A DNA stretch of 64,000 nucleotides from Halomonas sp. LR3S48 (GCF_025725665.1 NZ_CP107009.1:4092001-4156000); one strand, 5' to 3'. Numbered from the stretch's first letter, positions 47,249 to 56,452 are shown. Program-made: numbers and translations. The notes: generated by a model not told the origin, from the sequence alone.

Positions 47249-48630
47249 CGCTCGGCGTCTCCCGGTATGGCGTGCCCATTACGCGCCTCCCACTCGACGG
47301 CCGCCTGCTGCCCCCGGGCCTGATCGACCGCCAGGCAGATCAAAATCGCCACGATGAACAGTGCCGCGCACAGCAGGATCGAGGCCTGCAATCCCACCAC
47401 CGACTGCAACAGCCCCAGGCCGACGATGCCAATGACCCCGGCGAGTTTGTTGGCCAGCCCCCAGAAGCCGAAGAACTCGGCGGCCTTGCGCGTGGGCGAG
47501 AACAGCCCCACCAAGGCACGGCTGGCCGACTGGCTCGAGCCCAGCGAGAGCCCGGCCAGGCAACCGACGAACAGGAACAGATGCTGAGCTTCCCAGTCCA
47601 GCCCCAGACTGGCATTGAGGAGAGCCGTGACCTCCGGCGTAGCCCAGATGGCGAATATTGCCGCCACCCACAGAAGCAGGGTCAGTTGGTAGGTGAACTT
47701 GGTGCCGATACGATCCTGCAGGAAGCCGAAACCGAGAGCGCCGGCCGCAGCGGTGACCTGCACGATGATGAACATGACGTTGCGCACCGACTCGTCCCAG
47801 CCGATCACCTGGGCGCCGTAGATGAAGGCGAAGGCGATGATGATGTAGACCCCGGCCATGGAGAACAGCAGCGACACCAGGAAGATCCCCAAGTCACGAA
47901 AACGGCGGAGTTCGTGCAGGGTAGTGGAGACGCGCTCCCAGGCGATCTCACGGTAGGTCCGGGCATGCGGCTGCGGGGTGCCGCGCTCCCTCACCCACAG
48001 AAAGGTGGGAATGGCGGTGACCAGGAAGAACACCGCGGCGAAGGGGCCCACCCAGCGAATGCGCTCGAAGTTCTCGGCGGTGGCCTCGCCCAGTGCTATC
48101 AGGGTGAAACCGGCGGCAAACAGCCCGCCCACGTAGCCCAGCGCCCAGCCGAAGCCGGAAATCTTGCCAAGATCCTGCGGCGGGCCGAGGTCGGGCAGGA
48201 AGGCGGCGATGAACGACTCGCCCATCGAGTAGGCGTAGTTGGACACCACGATCAGCAACAGTCCGAGAAGGACATAGCCCGGCGCCACGAAATAAAGCAA
48301 CGCGGTGGCCACCACGGTGACGATATAGCTGATGAACAGAAAACGCTTCTTGGCCGCCCGATAGTCCATCACTGCGCCGCATAGCGGACCGGTGATCACC
48401 ACCAACAGGTAGCTGGTGGCCAGCGCCAGGCTCCACAGTAGATTGGCCAGGCGGAAGCCATCATCGCGATCACCGACGATCACCGTGGTGAACAGCTCGC
48501 CGAACACCACGGTGATGATCAGCAGCGTGTAGGCCTGGTTGGCGAAGTCGAACATCGCCCAGCCGAAGATCTCCTTCTTCGGCGCCCGCTGCCGGGGTGC
48601 CGTACCGTCAACGGCCGGTATCGCGCTCAT
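47245..48630 (-). CDS. MFS transporter, UMF1/Atg22-like
   Basis: A 461-aa transporter with about 12 helices. The opening KKEIFGWAMFDFANQAYTLL and the segment GYVGGLFAAGF are typical of the UMF1 (Atg22-like) branch. Yeast Atg22 exports amino acids from the vacuole; bacterial members are uncharacterised. It forms a two-gene unit with the TauE gene and is divergent from the PQQ-type dehydrogenase gene. Confidence 0.88.
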   Translation of the reverse strand: MSAIPAVDGTAPRQRAPKKEIFGWAMFDFANQAYTLLIITVVFGELFTTVIVGDRDDGFRLANLLWSLALATSYLLVVITGPLCGAVMDYRAAKKRFLFISYIVTVVATALLYFVAPGYVLLGLLLIVVSNYAYSMGESFIAAFLPDLGPPQDLGKISGFGWALGYVGGLFAAGFTLIALGEATAENFERIRWVGPFAAVFFLVTAIPTFLWVRERGTPQPHARTYREIAWERVSTTLHELRRFRDLGIFLVSLLFSMAGVYIIIAFAFIYGAQVIGWDESVRNVMFIIVQVTAAAGALGFGFLQDRIGTKFTYQLTLLLWVAAIFAIWATPEVTALLNASLGLDWEAQHLFLFVGCLAGLSLGSSQSASRALVGLFSPTRKAAEFFGFWGLANKLAGVIGIVGLGLLQSVVGLQASILLCAALFIVAILICLAVDQARGQQAAVEWEARNGHAIPGDAER

Positions 48631-48750
48631 CGCCCCTTCTCTCCTGCCTGCCCTGTTCGAAGCGCCTAGACTAGCAGCTTATCGGAGCAAAAATGACGAC
48701 AAGACTGCTTTCACTACACTGAGAGCGACATTTCAGACTGGAGGCAAGCA

Positions 48751-49869
48751 ATGGAACGCTTGAGCGCTATTTCCTTGACCATGGCCTTGGCCGTGGCATC
48801 GGCGCATGCCGAAGAGAAGCCCATGGACACCGAGCATCAGAACTTGCGGTTGGTACCGGTGGCGGAAAACCTCGAACAGCCATGGGGTGTGGCGGTCCTG
48901 CCCGGCGGACTCTTCGTCATCAGCGAGCGCACCGGACAGATCCAGACGTTCTATAACGGCGAACGGCAGGAGGTCGAAGGTCTTCCCGGCATCCATGTCG
49001 AGGGCCAGGCAGGCCTGCTCGACATTGCCGCTTCTCCCGACTATCCCGATACCGGCTGGCTCTACTTCACTTACTCGAACGGCGATACCGGCTCCACCGC
49101 CACGGCGCTGGCACGCGGCCGTCTGGCCGGCGACCGACTGGTGGACGTAGAGGAACTCTTCGAGCAGAACCGGCGCTCCGAACCCGGCCCTCAAGCCGGC
49201 TCACGGCTGGCCTGGCTGGAGGACGACACCCTGCTGATGTCCGTCGGCGACCGGGGCTCCCCTGAGCGGGCCCAGGATACCCAGGACCACGCCGGCTCCA
49301 TTTTGCGTCTCGACCCGCAGGGTCTGGCGCCGGAGGACAACCCCCTTCTCGAAGAGGCCGGCTACCTGCCCGAGATCTACTCCTGGGGGCACCGACATGT
49401 ACTCGGCCTGGCCGTGGATGAGGATCGCGACAACATCTGGGCCGTGGAAGCCCGCAGCAACGGACACGACGAACTCCTCCTCATCCAACGCGGGGAAAAC
49501 CACGGCTGGGCAGACGAGGGTGAGGACTCGGGTATGCTGGAACGAGGCGCCAGCAGCGGGTTCTTCAATGAGGATGAAGTCGTCGAGCCCGCCTATCGCT
49601 TCTCCGAAGACGTGTCGCCTTCCGGCCTGGCCGTGGTCAACGGCGAGCACTATCCACAATGGCAAGGCAACCTGCTCGTCGGCGGGCTGGAGAGTGAACA
49701 GCTTTATCGAATCGAAGTGACCGATGGCAATGAAGTCGCCGGAGTGGAAGAACTGCTCGACGAGCCACTGGGCCCGGTTCGCGATGTGCGCCAGGGCCCC
49801 GACGGCTATCTCTACGTTCTTGTCGGCGACGAGAATGGCATGCTCTATCGGCTCGAGCCCAATGAGTGA
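48751..49869 (+). CDS. PQQ-dependent sugar dehydrogenase (GDH/sorbosone family)
   Basis: A 372-aa periplasmic six-bladed beta-propeller. A signal peptide is visible (MERLSAISLTMALAVASAHA, cut after AHA). It contains the soluble-quinoprotein glucose/L-sorbosone dehydrogenase pattern: EQPWGVAVLPGGLFVISERT, YFTYSNGDTG, PEIYSWGHRHVLGLAVD and GENHGW. These regions bind PQQ and calcium in characterised members. Exact sugar unknown. It is single, with a GGAGG site at the start. Confidence 0.85.
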   Translation: MERLSAISLTMALAVASAHAEEKPMDTEHQNLRLVPVAENLEQPWGVAVLPGGLFVISERTGQIQTFYNGERQEVEGLPGIHVEGQAGLLDIAASPDYPDTGWLYFTYSNGDTGSTATALARGRLAGDRLVDVEELFEQNRRSEPGPQAGSRLAWLEDDTLLMSVGDRGSPERAQDTQDHAGSILRLDPQGLAPEDNPLLEEAGYLPEIYSWGHRHVLGLAVDEDRDNIWAVEARSNGHDELLLIQRGENHGWADEGEDSGMLERGASSGFFNEDEVVEPAYRFSEDVSPSGLAVVNGEHYPQWQGNLLVGGLESEQLYRIEVTDGNEVAGVEELLDEPLGPVRDVRQGPDGYLYVLVGDENGMLYRLEPNE

Positions 49870-49980
49870 CGCTGTCAGCCCATTCGGCCGCCCTGCGAGA
49901 CCAGCGGTCCGGTGTATCCGTTCGCGCAGCGTGGAGAAGGGGGTTCTTCACTTCTCACAGTACGACGGGCATTATCCTTG

Positions 49981-49994
49981 TTAACCTGGGTTAA
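49981..49994. promoter_or_regulatory. Perfect palindrome upstream of binding-protein/cyclase operon
   Basis: TTAACC-TG-GGTTAA, a 6-bp perfect inverted repeat with a 2-bp centre in the 241-bp region before the operon at 50,111. Possible operator for a small dimeric regulator; nothing else coding is seen in 49870-50110. Confidence 0.35.
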
Positions 49995-50110
49995 GCAATT
50001 TTGTCATGCTGTAGGCTTCAACCAGGCGCTACCTGGATGGGCAAGCGCAGACAGGCGGCTCGGAACCGTGACTGACACCGTCACGCGGAGGTCAGAACAA
50101 GCAGGCAGGG

Positions 50111-51481
50111 GTGGGGCGCATGAAAAAGTGGCTGATGCTGATGCTGGTACTGCTGCCTCTCCCGGCGGCAGCCGGCCTGGAAGGGCTGACCTTCATCACC
50201 GAAGAGTACCCACCCTACAACTATCGACAGAATGATCGCCTCGAAGGCATTTCCATCGAGCTACTCGAACGGATCTTCGCCGAGACCGATACCGCGCTAT
50301 CCCGTGAGGACGTCCTCTACTACCCCTGGGCACGCGGCTACGATACCGCCCTCTCCGAGCCGGGTACGGTACTCTTCTCCACCACACGCACCGAGCAGCG
50401 TGAAGAACTGTTCCAGTGGGTGGGGCCGATTGCCACCAACAGGGTCAAGCTGATCGCGCGTCGTGACAGCGACATCCAGTTGAACGACATCGAGGATGCG
50501 ATTGACGGTGGCTATCGCATTGCGGTCATCCGCGAGGATATCGGTGCCCAGCGGCTCCAGGAAGCCGGAGTACCGGATAGCCAGGTGCATGCGGCGATAT
50601 CCAATGTCAGCGCCCTGCGCATGCTGGAGCGTGGCCGGGTCGACTTGTGGGCCTATGGCGAGGACGTGGCCTTCTGGCTGATGGAGGAGGAGGGCCTGCC
50701 TGCTACCGACTTCGCTCCCGTGCTGACGATCAGTGAATCCGACCTCTACTACGCCCTGCACCGCGACACCGACCCCAGCCTGGTCGCGCGCATGCAGGCG
50801 GCTCTGGATCGCTTGCGTGAACAAGGCGTCGTCAGCGAGATCCTTGGCGGTACCATCACTTTCAATACCGAGGAGTACCCACCCTACAACTACCTGGACG
50901 AAGACGGCCAGGTGACGGGAAGCGCCACCGAACTGCTGCGGACCGCACTGGATGACGCCGAACTCAACGCCAATTTCCGCCTGCTGCCCTGGGCGCGCGC
51001 CCTGACCGAGGCCCAGTTGCGCGAGCGCCACTGTGTCTATTCGACTACCCGCACGCCAGAGCGTGAGTCGCTGTTCACCTGGGTGGGTCCATTGGTGTCG
51101 AGTACCTGGGCTGCCTTCGCCCTCGAGGAGGCCGATATAGACGCCGACTCGCTGAACGACCTGGCTGAGCTGCGCGTGGGCAGTTTCCGCGAGGATGCCG
51201 TCGGCCAGTACGCCGCCAACCAAGGGGTTCCCATCGTCGTGGCCAGCGCCGAGCGCGAGAACATCGGCCGCCTGCGGGCCGGGCTGATCGACGCCTGGGT
51301 CACTGGTGAACAGACTGCCCGACTACTCGCCGAGGAGGCCGATCTGTCACTGCGTCGTCTGTTCGCCTTCAACGAAGTCGACCTCTACCTGGCTTGCCAC
51401 CCCTCTGTTCCCGATCCGTTCATCGCTCGATTGCAGGCCGCTCTCGATCGGGCACTGGCCGACACGGAGACGCCTCAGTGA
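50111..51481 (+). CDS. Tandem periplasmic solute-binding protein
   Basis: A 456-aa exported protein made of two SBP_bac_3 domains in a row. The signal peptide is KKWLMLMLVLLPLPAAAGLE. Domain 1 starts FITEEYPPYNY and domain 2, after about residue 250, FNTEEYPPYNYLDEDGQVTG; both continue with a PWARG/PWARA and FSTTRTEQRE/YSTTRTPERE pattern, so they are a clear internal duplication. No membrane helix or transporter gene accompanies it. Its stop overlaps the start of a membrane diguanylate cyclase, which points to sensing rather than uptake (inference). Confidence 0.88.
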   Translation: MGRMKKWLMLMLVLLPLPAAAGLEGLTFITEEYPPYNYRQNDRLEGISIELLERIFAETDTALSREDVLYYPWARGYDTALSEPGTVLFSTTRTEQREELFQWVGPIATNRVKLIARRDSDIQLNDIEDAIDGGYRIAVIREDIGAQRLQEAGVPDSQVHAAISNVSALRMLERGRVDLWAYGEDVAFWLMEEEGLPATDFAPVLTISESDLYYALHRDTDPSLVARMQAALDRLREQGVVSEILGGTITFNTEEYPPYNYLDEDGQVTGSATELLRTALDDAELNANFRLLPWARALTEAQLRERHCVYSTTRTPERESLFTWVGPLVSSTWAAFALEEADIDADSLNDLAELRVGSFREDAVGQYAANQGVPIVVASAERENIGRLRAGLIDAWVTGEQTARLLAEEADLSLRRLFAFNEVDLYLACHPSVPDPFIARLQAALDRALADTETPQ

Positions 51482-52746
51482 GCCCTACTCCTGGCATGGA
51501 TCGCCAGACCGGCAGGCGTAGCCTGACCGCCAAGCAGGCCGGACTCACCCTGGCCATCGCACTCTTGCTCAGCATTCTCGCCGGCGCCATCGAGCTGGCC
51601 CTCGATGCCCGCGAAATGCGCCAGGAGATCGTCAGCGAGACCCGCTACCGCCTCGAACTGGTGCACGGCACCGCGGCAGAGGCCGCCTTCCAGCTCAACC
51701 CCGACCTGGCGACCCAGGTCGTGGATGGCCTGTTCAACGGCGGCCGTGTCGCCAGCGTGGCCATCCGGGACGACTTCGACCGCACCATGGCCACGCGACA
51801 GCGCGAGTTCGAACCCGTCTCCGGTTGGGTGGCCCACGCCCTGTTCGACGATACCCTCCACTATCAGCAAACGCTGTATTACCTGGCCGGCCCCGGCGAC
51901 TCGGCCCAGCCGGTCGGGGAACTCGAACTGACCCTGGCGCTCGACCGCCTGGCACGCGACTTCACCGACCGCAGCCTGCTGATCTTCTCGCTGGGCGTCG
52001 CCAAGTCACTCGCCATTGCGGCATTGCTGGCCCTGGTATTTCACTGGTTCGTGACCCGCCCCTTGCTCCGCGTGCACGCCGCGATTGCCAACACCGACCC
52101 GCGCCAACCCGGCCGCTGGCCGAAACCCGCCATGGGCCGTCATGGCAACGATGAGCTGGGGCACCTGGTGGAGAGCGTCGACCAATTGCTGCTGGCCTTC
52201 CAGCAGGGTCTCGACCAGCGCGACCAGTTGCATCAGATCTCGACCATGGATGGGCTGACCGGTATCGCCAATCGTCGTCACTTCGACGCCTTTCTCGTAC
52301 GCGAGTGGCAACGTGCCAGGCGCAATGGCCATGCGCTCTCGCTGGTCTTTCTCGATATCGACCACTTCAAGGAGTTCAATGACCACTACGGCCACGTCGC
52401 AGGCGACGATACTCTGAGAGCCATCGCTGAAGCGCTCACGCGGGTCGTCCATCGCGCCACCGACCTGGTCGCCCGCTATGGCGGCGAGGAGTTCGTCTGC
52501 GTGCTGCCCGACACCGACCTGGAGGGCGCCCTGCGGGTTGCCGAACGGATTCACCTGGAAATACGCGCACTCGACATTCCCCACGCATACGCGACCCGCA
52601 CCGGCCGGGTCACTGCCAGCCTCGGGGTTGCCAGCAGCACACCGGCACTCGACGATATCGGCCATGAGGAGCTGATGGCCCAGGCCGACAACCAGCTTTA
52701 TCGCGCCAAGCGCCAGGGCCGCGACCAAGTGGCCGCGCAGACCTGA
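51478..52746 (+). CDS. Membrane diguanylate cyclase with periplasmic sensor
   Basis: Makes cyclic di-GMP from two GTP. The product is 422 aa from a GTG start that overlaps the previous stop (GTGA) and has a GGAGA site. Membrane helices lie at about 22-42 and 167-190, enclosing a periplasmic domain of about 120 residues (CHASE8-like by layout). A HAMP-like linker precedes the GGDEF domain. The catalytic loop is RYGGEEF (GGEEF at 335-339), Mg-binding FLDIDHFK is intact, and the inhibitory I-site RATD (326-329) lies 5 residues before it, so product inhibition is expected. Confidence 0.9.
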   Translation: MSPTPGMDRQTGRRSLTAKQAGLTLAIALLLSILAGAIELALDAREMRQEIVSETRYRLELVHGTAAEAAFQLNPDLATQVVDGLFNGGRVASVAIRDDFDRTMATRQREFEPVSGWVAHALFDDTLHYQQTLYYLAGPGDSAQPVGELELTLALDRLARDFTDRSLLIFSLGVAKSLAIAALLALVFHWFVTRPLLRVHAAIANTDPRQPGRWPKPAMGRHGNDELGHLVESVDQLLLAFQQGLDQRDQLHQISTMDGLTGIANRRHFDAFLVREWQRARRNGHALSLVFLDIDHFKEFNDHYGHVAGDDTLRAIAEALTRVVHRATDLVARYGGEEFVCVLPDTDLEGALRVAERIHLEIRALDIPHAYATRTGRVTASLGVASSTPALDDIGHEELMAQADNQLYRAKRQGRDQVAAQT

Positions 52747-52816
52747 GAACTTCCGGGGAACCGGCCCGGCAGAGAGGAATCGATAGGAGTAGCATCAGCC
52801 AGAGGCGGAGAGCCGC

Positions 52817-53161
52817 ATGAACAGACGCGACGAGTTCATTGAGCAGATGAAGGCCCGACTGGACGAATGGAACACCGAGATCGAGGCACTGGCTGCCCGC
52901 GCGCGTAAGGCGGGCGCCGAGGCACAGACCCGGTACCAGGACGACATCGAGCGACTGCGGCGACGCCGCGACGAGACCCGCCGCCGGCTCGAGGAGTTGC
53001 AGTATGCCAGCGAGGCGGCCTGGGACTCCTTGAGGCAAGGACTCGATGATGCCTGGGAGCTGATGCGCAAGGCGCTGCGCGACGCCCAGCGGCACGAGCC
53101 GCCGCCCAAGGACGTCAATGAAGACGATGGCCCGGGCCACTCCCCGGGGGGCTCGCCCTAG
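52817..53161 (+). CDS. Coiled-coil protein of unknown function
   Basis: A 114-aa, highly charged, almost wholly helical protein (for example MKARLDEWNTEIEALAARAR then QDDIERLRRRRDETRRRLEE), with a flexible proline- and glycine-rich tail. It resembles the small sll1863-type stress-response coiled coils by pattern only. It is convergent with the TelA gene (18-bp gap) and 70 bp downstream of the diguanylate cyclase. No signal peptide or membrane helix. Confidence 0.65.
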   Translation: MNRRDEFIEQMKARLDEWNTEIEALAARARKAGAEAQTRYQDDIERLRRRRDETRRRLEELQYASEAAWDSLRQGLDDAWELMRKALRDAQRHEPPPKDVNEDDGPGHSPGGSP

Positions 53162-53178
53162 GAAAGCGGAGGCCTGGC

Positions 53179-54396
53179 CTAAGGCTCATGCTGAGATGGC
53201 GGTTCCTTCTCTTCCGAATCGGATGACTGGATCTCATTGCCACGCTGCAGCCTGTCGATGGCGTTGCCGCCGCGGCGCGCCAGTTGCGCCAAGCGGTCGA
53301 TCTGGGCATCGAGCTGGGGCAGCGCTTCCTGGCGATAGTGAGACAGGTCGTCGATCGCGCCTAGCACGTCGTCGAAGGCCTGCTCCAGCGCCTGCATGTC
53401 GAGCTGCGCCGAGGCGGCACGAGTCTGGATCTCCACCCCCTGCTGACGCAGCGTCCTCGCCGTTCCGGCAATCATCTCCGAGGTGGTGGTATTGAGCGAC
53501 TCGACTCGGTCGAGGACCAGGCGCTGGTTGGCCAGCGCCAGTGCCACGGCCACGGCCACGGTCAGCGCCGACACGGTCACGTGGATGGCTCGGTCGACGC
53601 CGCGAATCAGTTCTCGATTGTTGCGGATGATCACTTCCAGGGCCAGCACGCCCTGCTGGCTGACTGCCTGCTGCTGCTGAAGGTCGACGATGCGCTGGCG
53701 CAGCGGGAAGAGCAGCTCCTCCTCGATGAAGGCGCGCTGCGGATGCGCGTCGCCGAGCCGTTCCAGTGCCTGCACCAGGCGACGGTCGATCAGCCGACCC
53801 AGGTCGACCTGGCGCTGCAGCCGTCCCAGCAGTTGGCGCAGGTTCTCCTGGTCATCGCTGAGCGTTATGTTGTCGCGACGCAGCATGTCGCGCCCCGCTT
53901 CCAGGTCGGCGATGATGGCATCCAGCGCCTGCTGGGCATTCTCGAACTTGCGGAAGTAGCGCTGCACGCGGCTGCCGGCGCCGGGAATGCGCGCCAGCAG
54001 GCGGTCGAACGGCCCCGCTGACAGGCGATGCTGGTGCGGGTCGAGATCCTGCATGTGCCCGCGCAGATCGATCAGCGCCTTGGCCACCGGGCCGCCCTCG
54101 TCGCCCTGATGGGCCAGCTTGCGCAGCGGTGCCTGCAACATCTCGCTGTGATGCGCCGCCTGTTGCTGCAACTCGAGGCCCATCTCATCCACCGCACGCC
54201 GCTGGCGCTCGAGGGCGGCGCCTTCGCTGGCCAGCACCTCGTCGACGAAGGAGTCCGCCAACTGCTCGAGCTCCGGGTCATTTATCACGACCTCTTCACT
54301 ATCCATCGGCTCGGGGGCGACCTCTTCGAGCTCACTGGCGATCTGCTCCACCGGTGGCAGCGAGAGCGGCGAGCCACGTTCGGACGACTGGTTCAT
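53179..54396 (-). CDS. TelA-family (toxic anion resistance) protein
   Basis: A 405-aa cytoplasmic protein of the TelA/KlaA/YaaN family, named for tellurite-resistance plasmid genes but with unclear biochemistry. It is mostly helical, with the conserved middle IPGAGSRVQRYFRKFENAQQ and the C-terminal segment LVLDRVESLNTTTSEMIAGT. Chosen start MNQSSERGSPLS has a GGGAGGGA site; the in-frame start at 54429 lacks one. It is preceded by a membrane protein gene 61 bp upstream; TelA-type genes often pair with such partners. Confidence 0.85.
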   Translation of the reverse strand: MNQSSERGSPLSLPPVEQIASELEEVAPEPMDSEEVVINDPELEQLADSFVDEVLASEGAALERQRRAVDEMGLELQQQAAHHSEMLQAPLRKLAHQGDEGGPVAKALIDLRGHMQDLDPHQHRLSAGPFDRLLARIPGAGSRVQRYFRKFENAQQALDAIIADLEAGRDMLRRDNITLSDDQENLRQLLGRLQRQVDLGRLIDRRLVQALERLGDAHPQRAFIEEELLFPLRQRIVDLQQQQAVSQQGVLALEVIIRNNRELIRGVDRAIHVTVSALTVAVAVALALANQRLVLDRVESLNTTTSEMIAGTARTLRQQGVEIQTRAASAQLDMQALEQAFDDVLGAIDDLSHYRQEALPQLDAQIDRLAQLARRGGNAIDRLQRGNEIQSSDSEEKEPPSQHEP

Positions 54397-54457
54397 AGTG
54401 CTTCCCTCCCCCTTCAGGCGCTTACCCACACCTTAGCAACCAAAGTCGGCGCATGGA

Positions 54458-55405
54458 TCAACGGCGCTCATGGCGACTGTAGCGTTCCGCTCCTTCGATG
54501 AAGCGTCGCAGTTCCTCGAGCGCCCGGTCGGTGGCAAGCGTGGCCTGAGGACGTCCCGTCTCGACCCGGGCGAGAGCCACCGCCGTATCGTCGAGCAGGG
54601 TCAGAGCCGACTCGTTGCGCGCGACCAGGCGACGCAGGCGGCGGTCGGTTTCCTCGATCAGCTCGAGCCGGCGTTTGAGCGCAATCCGCTCCTCGACGGA
54701 CAAACGAGCACCCTCCTGCTCCAGGCGCCGGCGCACATAGTCGCCGTCCAGCCCCATCACGCCACGCGCCTGGGCCGCCATGGAGGTGAAGGTATCCACC
54801 GCACCGAGGCAGACCTCGGTGATCAGTCCGCGGGAGCGCTCGAAGGCCAGCTCGCTGCGGTCGAAGCGGGCCGCCAACAGCTCCATCACGTGGGCATAGC
54901 GGGTGTAGAAGCGATCGACCTGGCTCGCCAGGTCGGCACGCTTCACGTCGAGCAGGCCTTGCTTGGCCCGGCACAGCGACAGCACCAGCTCGTCGGCACC
55001 CACCGGCGGCCGGGCCGGGTCCAGCTCGGCCACGCCGGTTTCGCGCGCGGCACGTTCCTGCTCGGCGCGCCGCCGCTCGCTTTCGACCGCCAGCCGCTCC
55101 TGCAACCGGCGTTGATGCCGCCGAGCACGCCAGCGGCGCCAGCCACGTTCCACGGGCAACGATACGCCCACCGCCACCAGACCGGCGAGCCAACCGCCCA
55201 GGCTCGGTCCGAAGCCACCCCACAGCGACGTCAGCCACAGTACCGTGCTGATGAAGGGCACCAGCAGGCAGTAGCGAAACAGCACCTGGAAACGATTGGG
55301 GTTATCGGTGGCTACCGCCAGCCGCGGATTGGCCAGCCCAACCAGACACCATGGCAGACAGGTGACGAAGAGCCCGTAAGCGAATCCCTGCAAGAATCCC
55401 AGCAT
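54458..55405 (-). CDS. Membrane/coiled-coil partner of TelA
   Basis: A 315-aa protein. The first 90 residues hold three hydrophobic segments (GFAYGLFVTCLPWCLVGLA; LLVPFISTVLWLTSLWGG; WLAGLVAVGVSLPV). The rest is a long charged helical region, including HQRRLQERLAVESERRRAEQ and TDRRLRRLVARNESALTLLD. I do not recognise a named domain. The layout (membrane anchor plus cytoplasmic helical part next to TelA) recalls XpaC-like partners of TelA/YceH in Firmicutes. Function unknown. Confidence 0.7.
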   Translation of the reverse strand: MLGFLQGFAYGLFVTCLPWCLVGLANPRLAVATDNPNRFQVLFRYCLLVPFISTVLWLTSLWGGFGPSLGGWLAGLVAVGVSLPVERGWRRWRARRHQRRLQERLAVESERRRAEQERAARETGVAELDPARPPVGADELVLSLCRAKQGLLDVKRADLASQVDRFYTRYAHVMELLAARFDRSELAFERSRGLITEVCLGAVDTFTSMAAQARGVMGLDGDYVRRRLEQEGARLSVEERIALKRRLELIEETDRRLRRLVARNESALTLLDDTAVALARVETGRPQATLATDRALEELRRFIEGAERYSRHERR

Positions 55406-55477
55406 AAGCCTCGTGCGCCAGCGGGTAGATGCCTCTGAGTGTACGGGGGCCGAGGACGGCGTGCGAGCCTGAAGACT

Positions 55478-56176
55478 TCAGCGGCACAGACGGAAGCCCC
55501 GCATGCCGAAGTGGAAATGGTCGGCATGGGCGCGGTTGTACGCCGGTCCCAGCACGCTGCCGAACAGGTCGCAGGCGCCATCTCTCGCTTCGCGCAGGAA
55601 GGCTCCCCGCGAGTTCTCGTCGTCCCAGTGTTCCAGCAAGGTGATCCGACGCCCGTCCTCCAGGCGGAAGGCGGCTATGTCCAGGGCCTCGGCCGTGGCG
55701 TGCTCGCTGCGCCGCCCACTCTCGCGTCCGTAGACATGGCGACAGGAGAAGCTCCCGAAATGTTCGATACGTGCCACACGGGTGCCGAAGTGGGTCTCTG
55801 CCGCCGGCTGCAGCCGCTGGCGTTCGTACATGACCCAGGCCAGGGCCAGCGGGCAGCTCGCGACGAAGCTGGCATTGAACTCGACATCACTGCCGTGGAC
55901 GCGCACCACGTTGCTCAGCGGGCAACCGGGGGCCGGCTCGTGGTCGTCGAGCGGCGTCATCCGCAGCGCCTCCTCCGGCGCCGTGCCGAGCGCTGTCAGG
56001 CACGCCTCGCGGTCGTCAGCCAGGCGCCGGAGTTTCCACTTGGTGACCGGGGTCAGGGTATCGTCGACGCTCAGCGGCTTCCAAGGATGCCAGTGGGAGG
56101 GGATCCGTTCCTCGAACTGCCACCAGGCCACGCCAGCGGCGGCAATCAGTACGACCAGGACCAGCAATGAACGCAT
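55478..56176 (-). CDS. Extensin-like (D-Ala-D-Ala peptidase-fold) exported protein
   Basis: A 232-aa protein with an N-terminal membrane or signal helix (LLVLVVLIAAAGVAWW) and an Extensin-like C-terminal domain. The family shares the zinc peptidase M15 fold; histidine and aspartate residues expected for metal binding are present in SEHATAEALDIAAF and NRAHADHFHFGMRG. Four or more cysteines suggest disulfides in the periplasm. A role in cell-wall processing is inference from the fold. Confidence 0.82.
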   Translation of the reverse strand: MRSLLVLVVLIAAAGVAWWQFEERIPSHWHPWKPLSVDDTLTPVTKWKLRRLADDREACLTALGTAPEEALRMTPLDDHEPAPGCPLSNVVRVHGSDVEFNASFVASCPLALAWVMYERQRLQPAAETHFGTRVARIEHFGSFSCRHVYGRESGRRSEHATAEALDIAAFRLEDGRRITLLEHWDDENSRGAFLREARDGACDLFGSVLGPAYNRAHADHFHFGMRGFRLCR

Positions 56177-56188
56177 CTCGCCTCGGCG

Positions 56189-56365
56189 CTACAGCAGCAG
56201 GTGAAGTACCAACGCCACGCCCCCTACCGTCAAAGCGGTGAGCACGGCAATGTCCACCGCACGGTCTAGCCAGCGATCGAAGCCTCCCGGGCGGCGGTGC
56301 TTCGGCTGTCGCCGGCGGGTGGCACCGCGCTGCAACGAGCGCTGGCGTGAGCCGATGAGAGACAT
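56189..56365 (-). CDS. Small single-helix membrane protein
   Basis: A 58-aa frame (MSLIGSRQRSLQRG...) with a very basic N-terminus and one C-terminal helix (DIAVLTALTVGGVALVLHLL). It ends 12 bp before the extensin-like gene. An alternative start at 56386 adds 7 residues. No family recognised. The basic-then-hydrophobic layout supports a real small membrane protein, but coding status is not certain. Confidence 0.5.
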   Translation of the reverse strand: MSLIGSRQRSLQRGATRRRQPKHRRPGGFDRWLDRAVDIAVLTALTVGGVALVLHLLL

Positions 56366-56452
56366 GGTCAGCGTCCGGTTCCCCATTTTTCTTAGAGCTT
56401 ACGGCCTGCGCTCCATGCTGGCTACCGGCAATCGCTGTTAGGCGCATCTTGC

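Noticed and set aside
46499..48630. TauE/MFS pair as a novel sulfonate uptake system
   Set aside because: Both families have broad substrates, and no sulfur-metabolism gene lies beside them, so no specific function can be supported.
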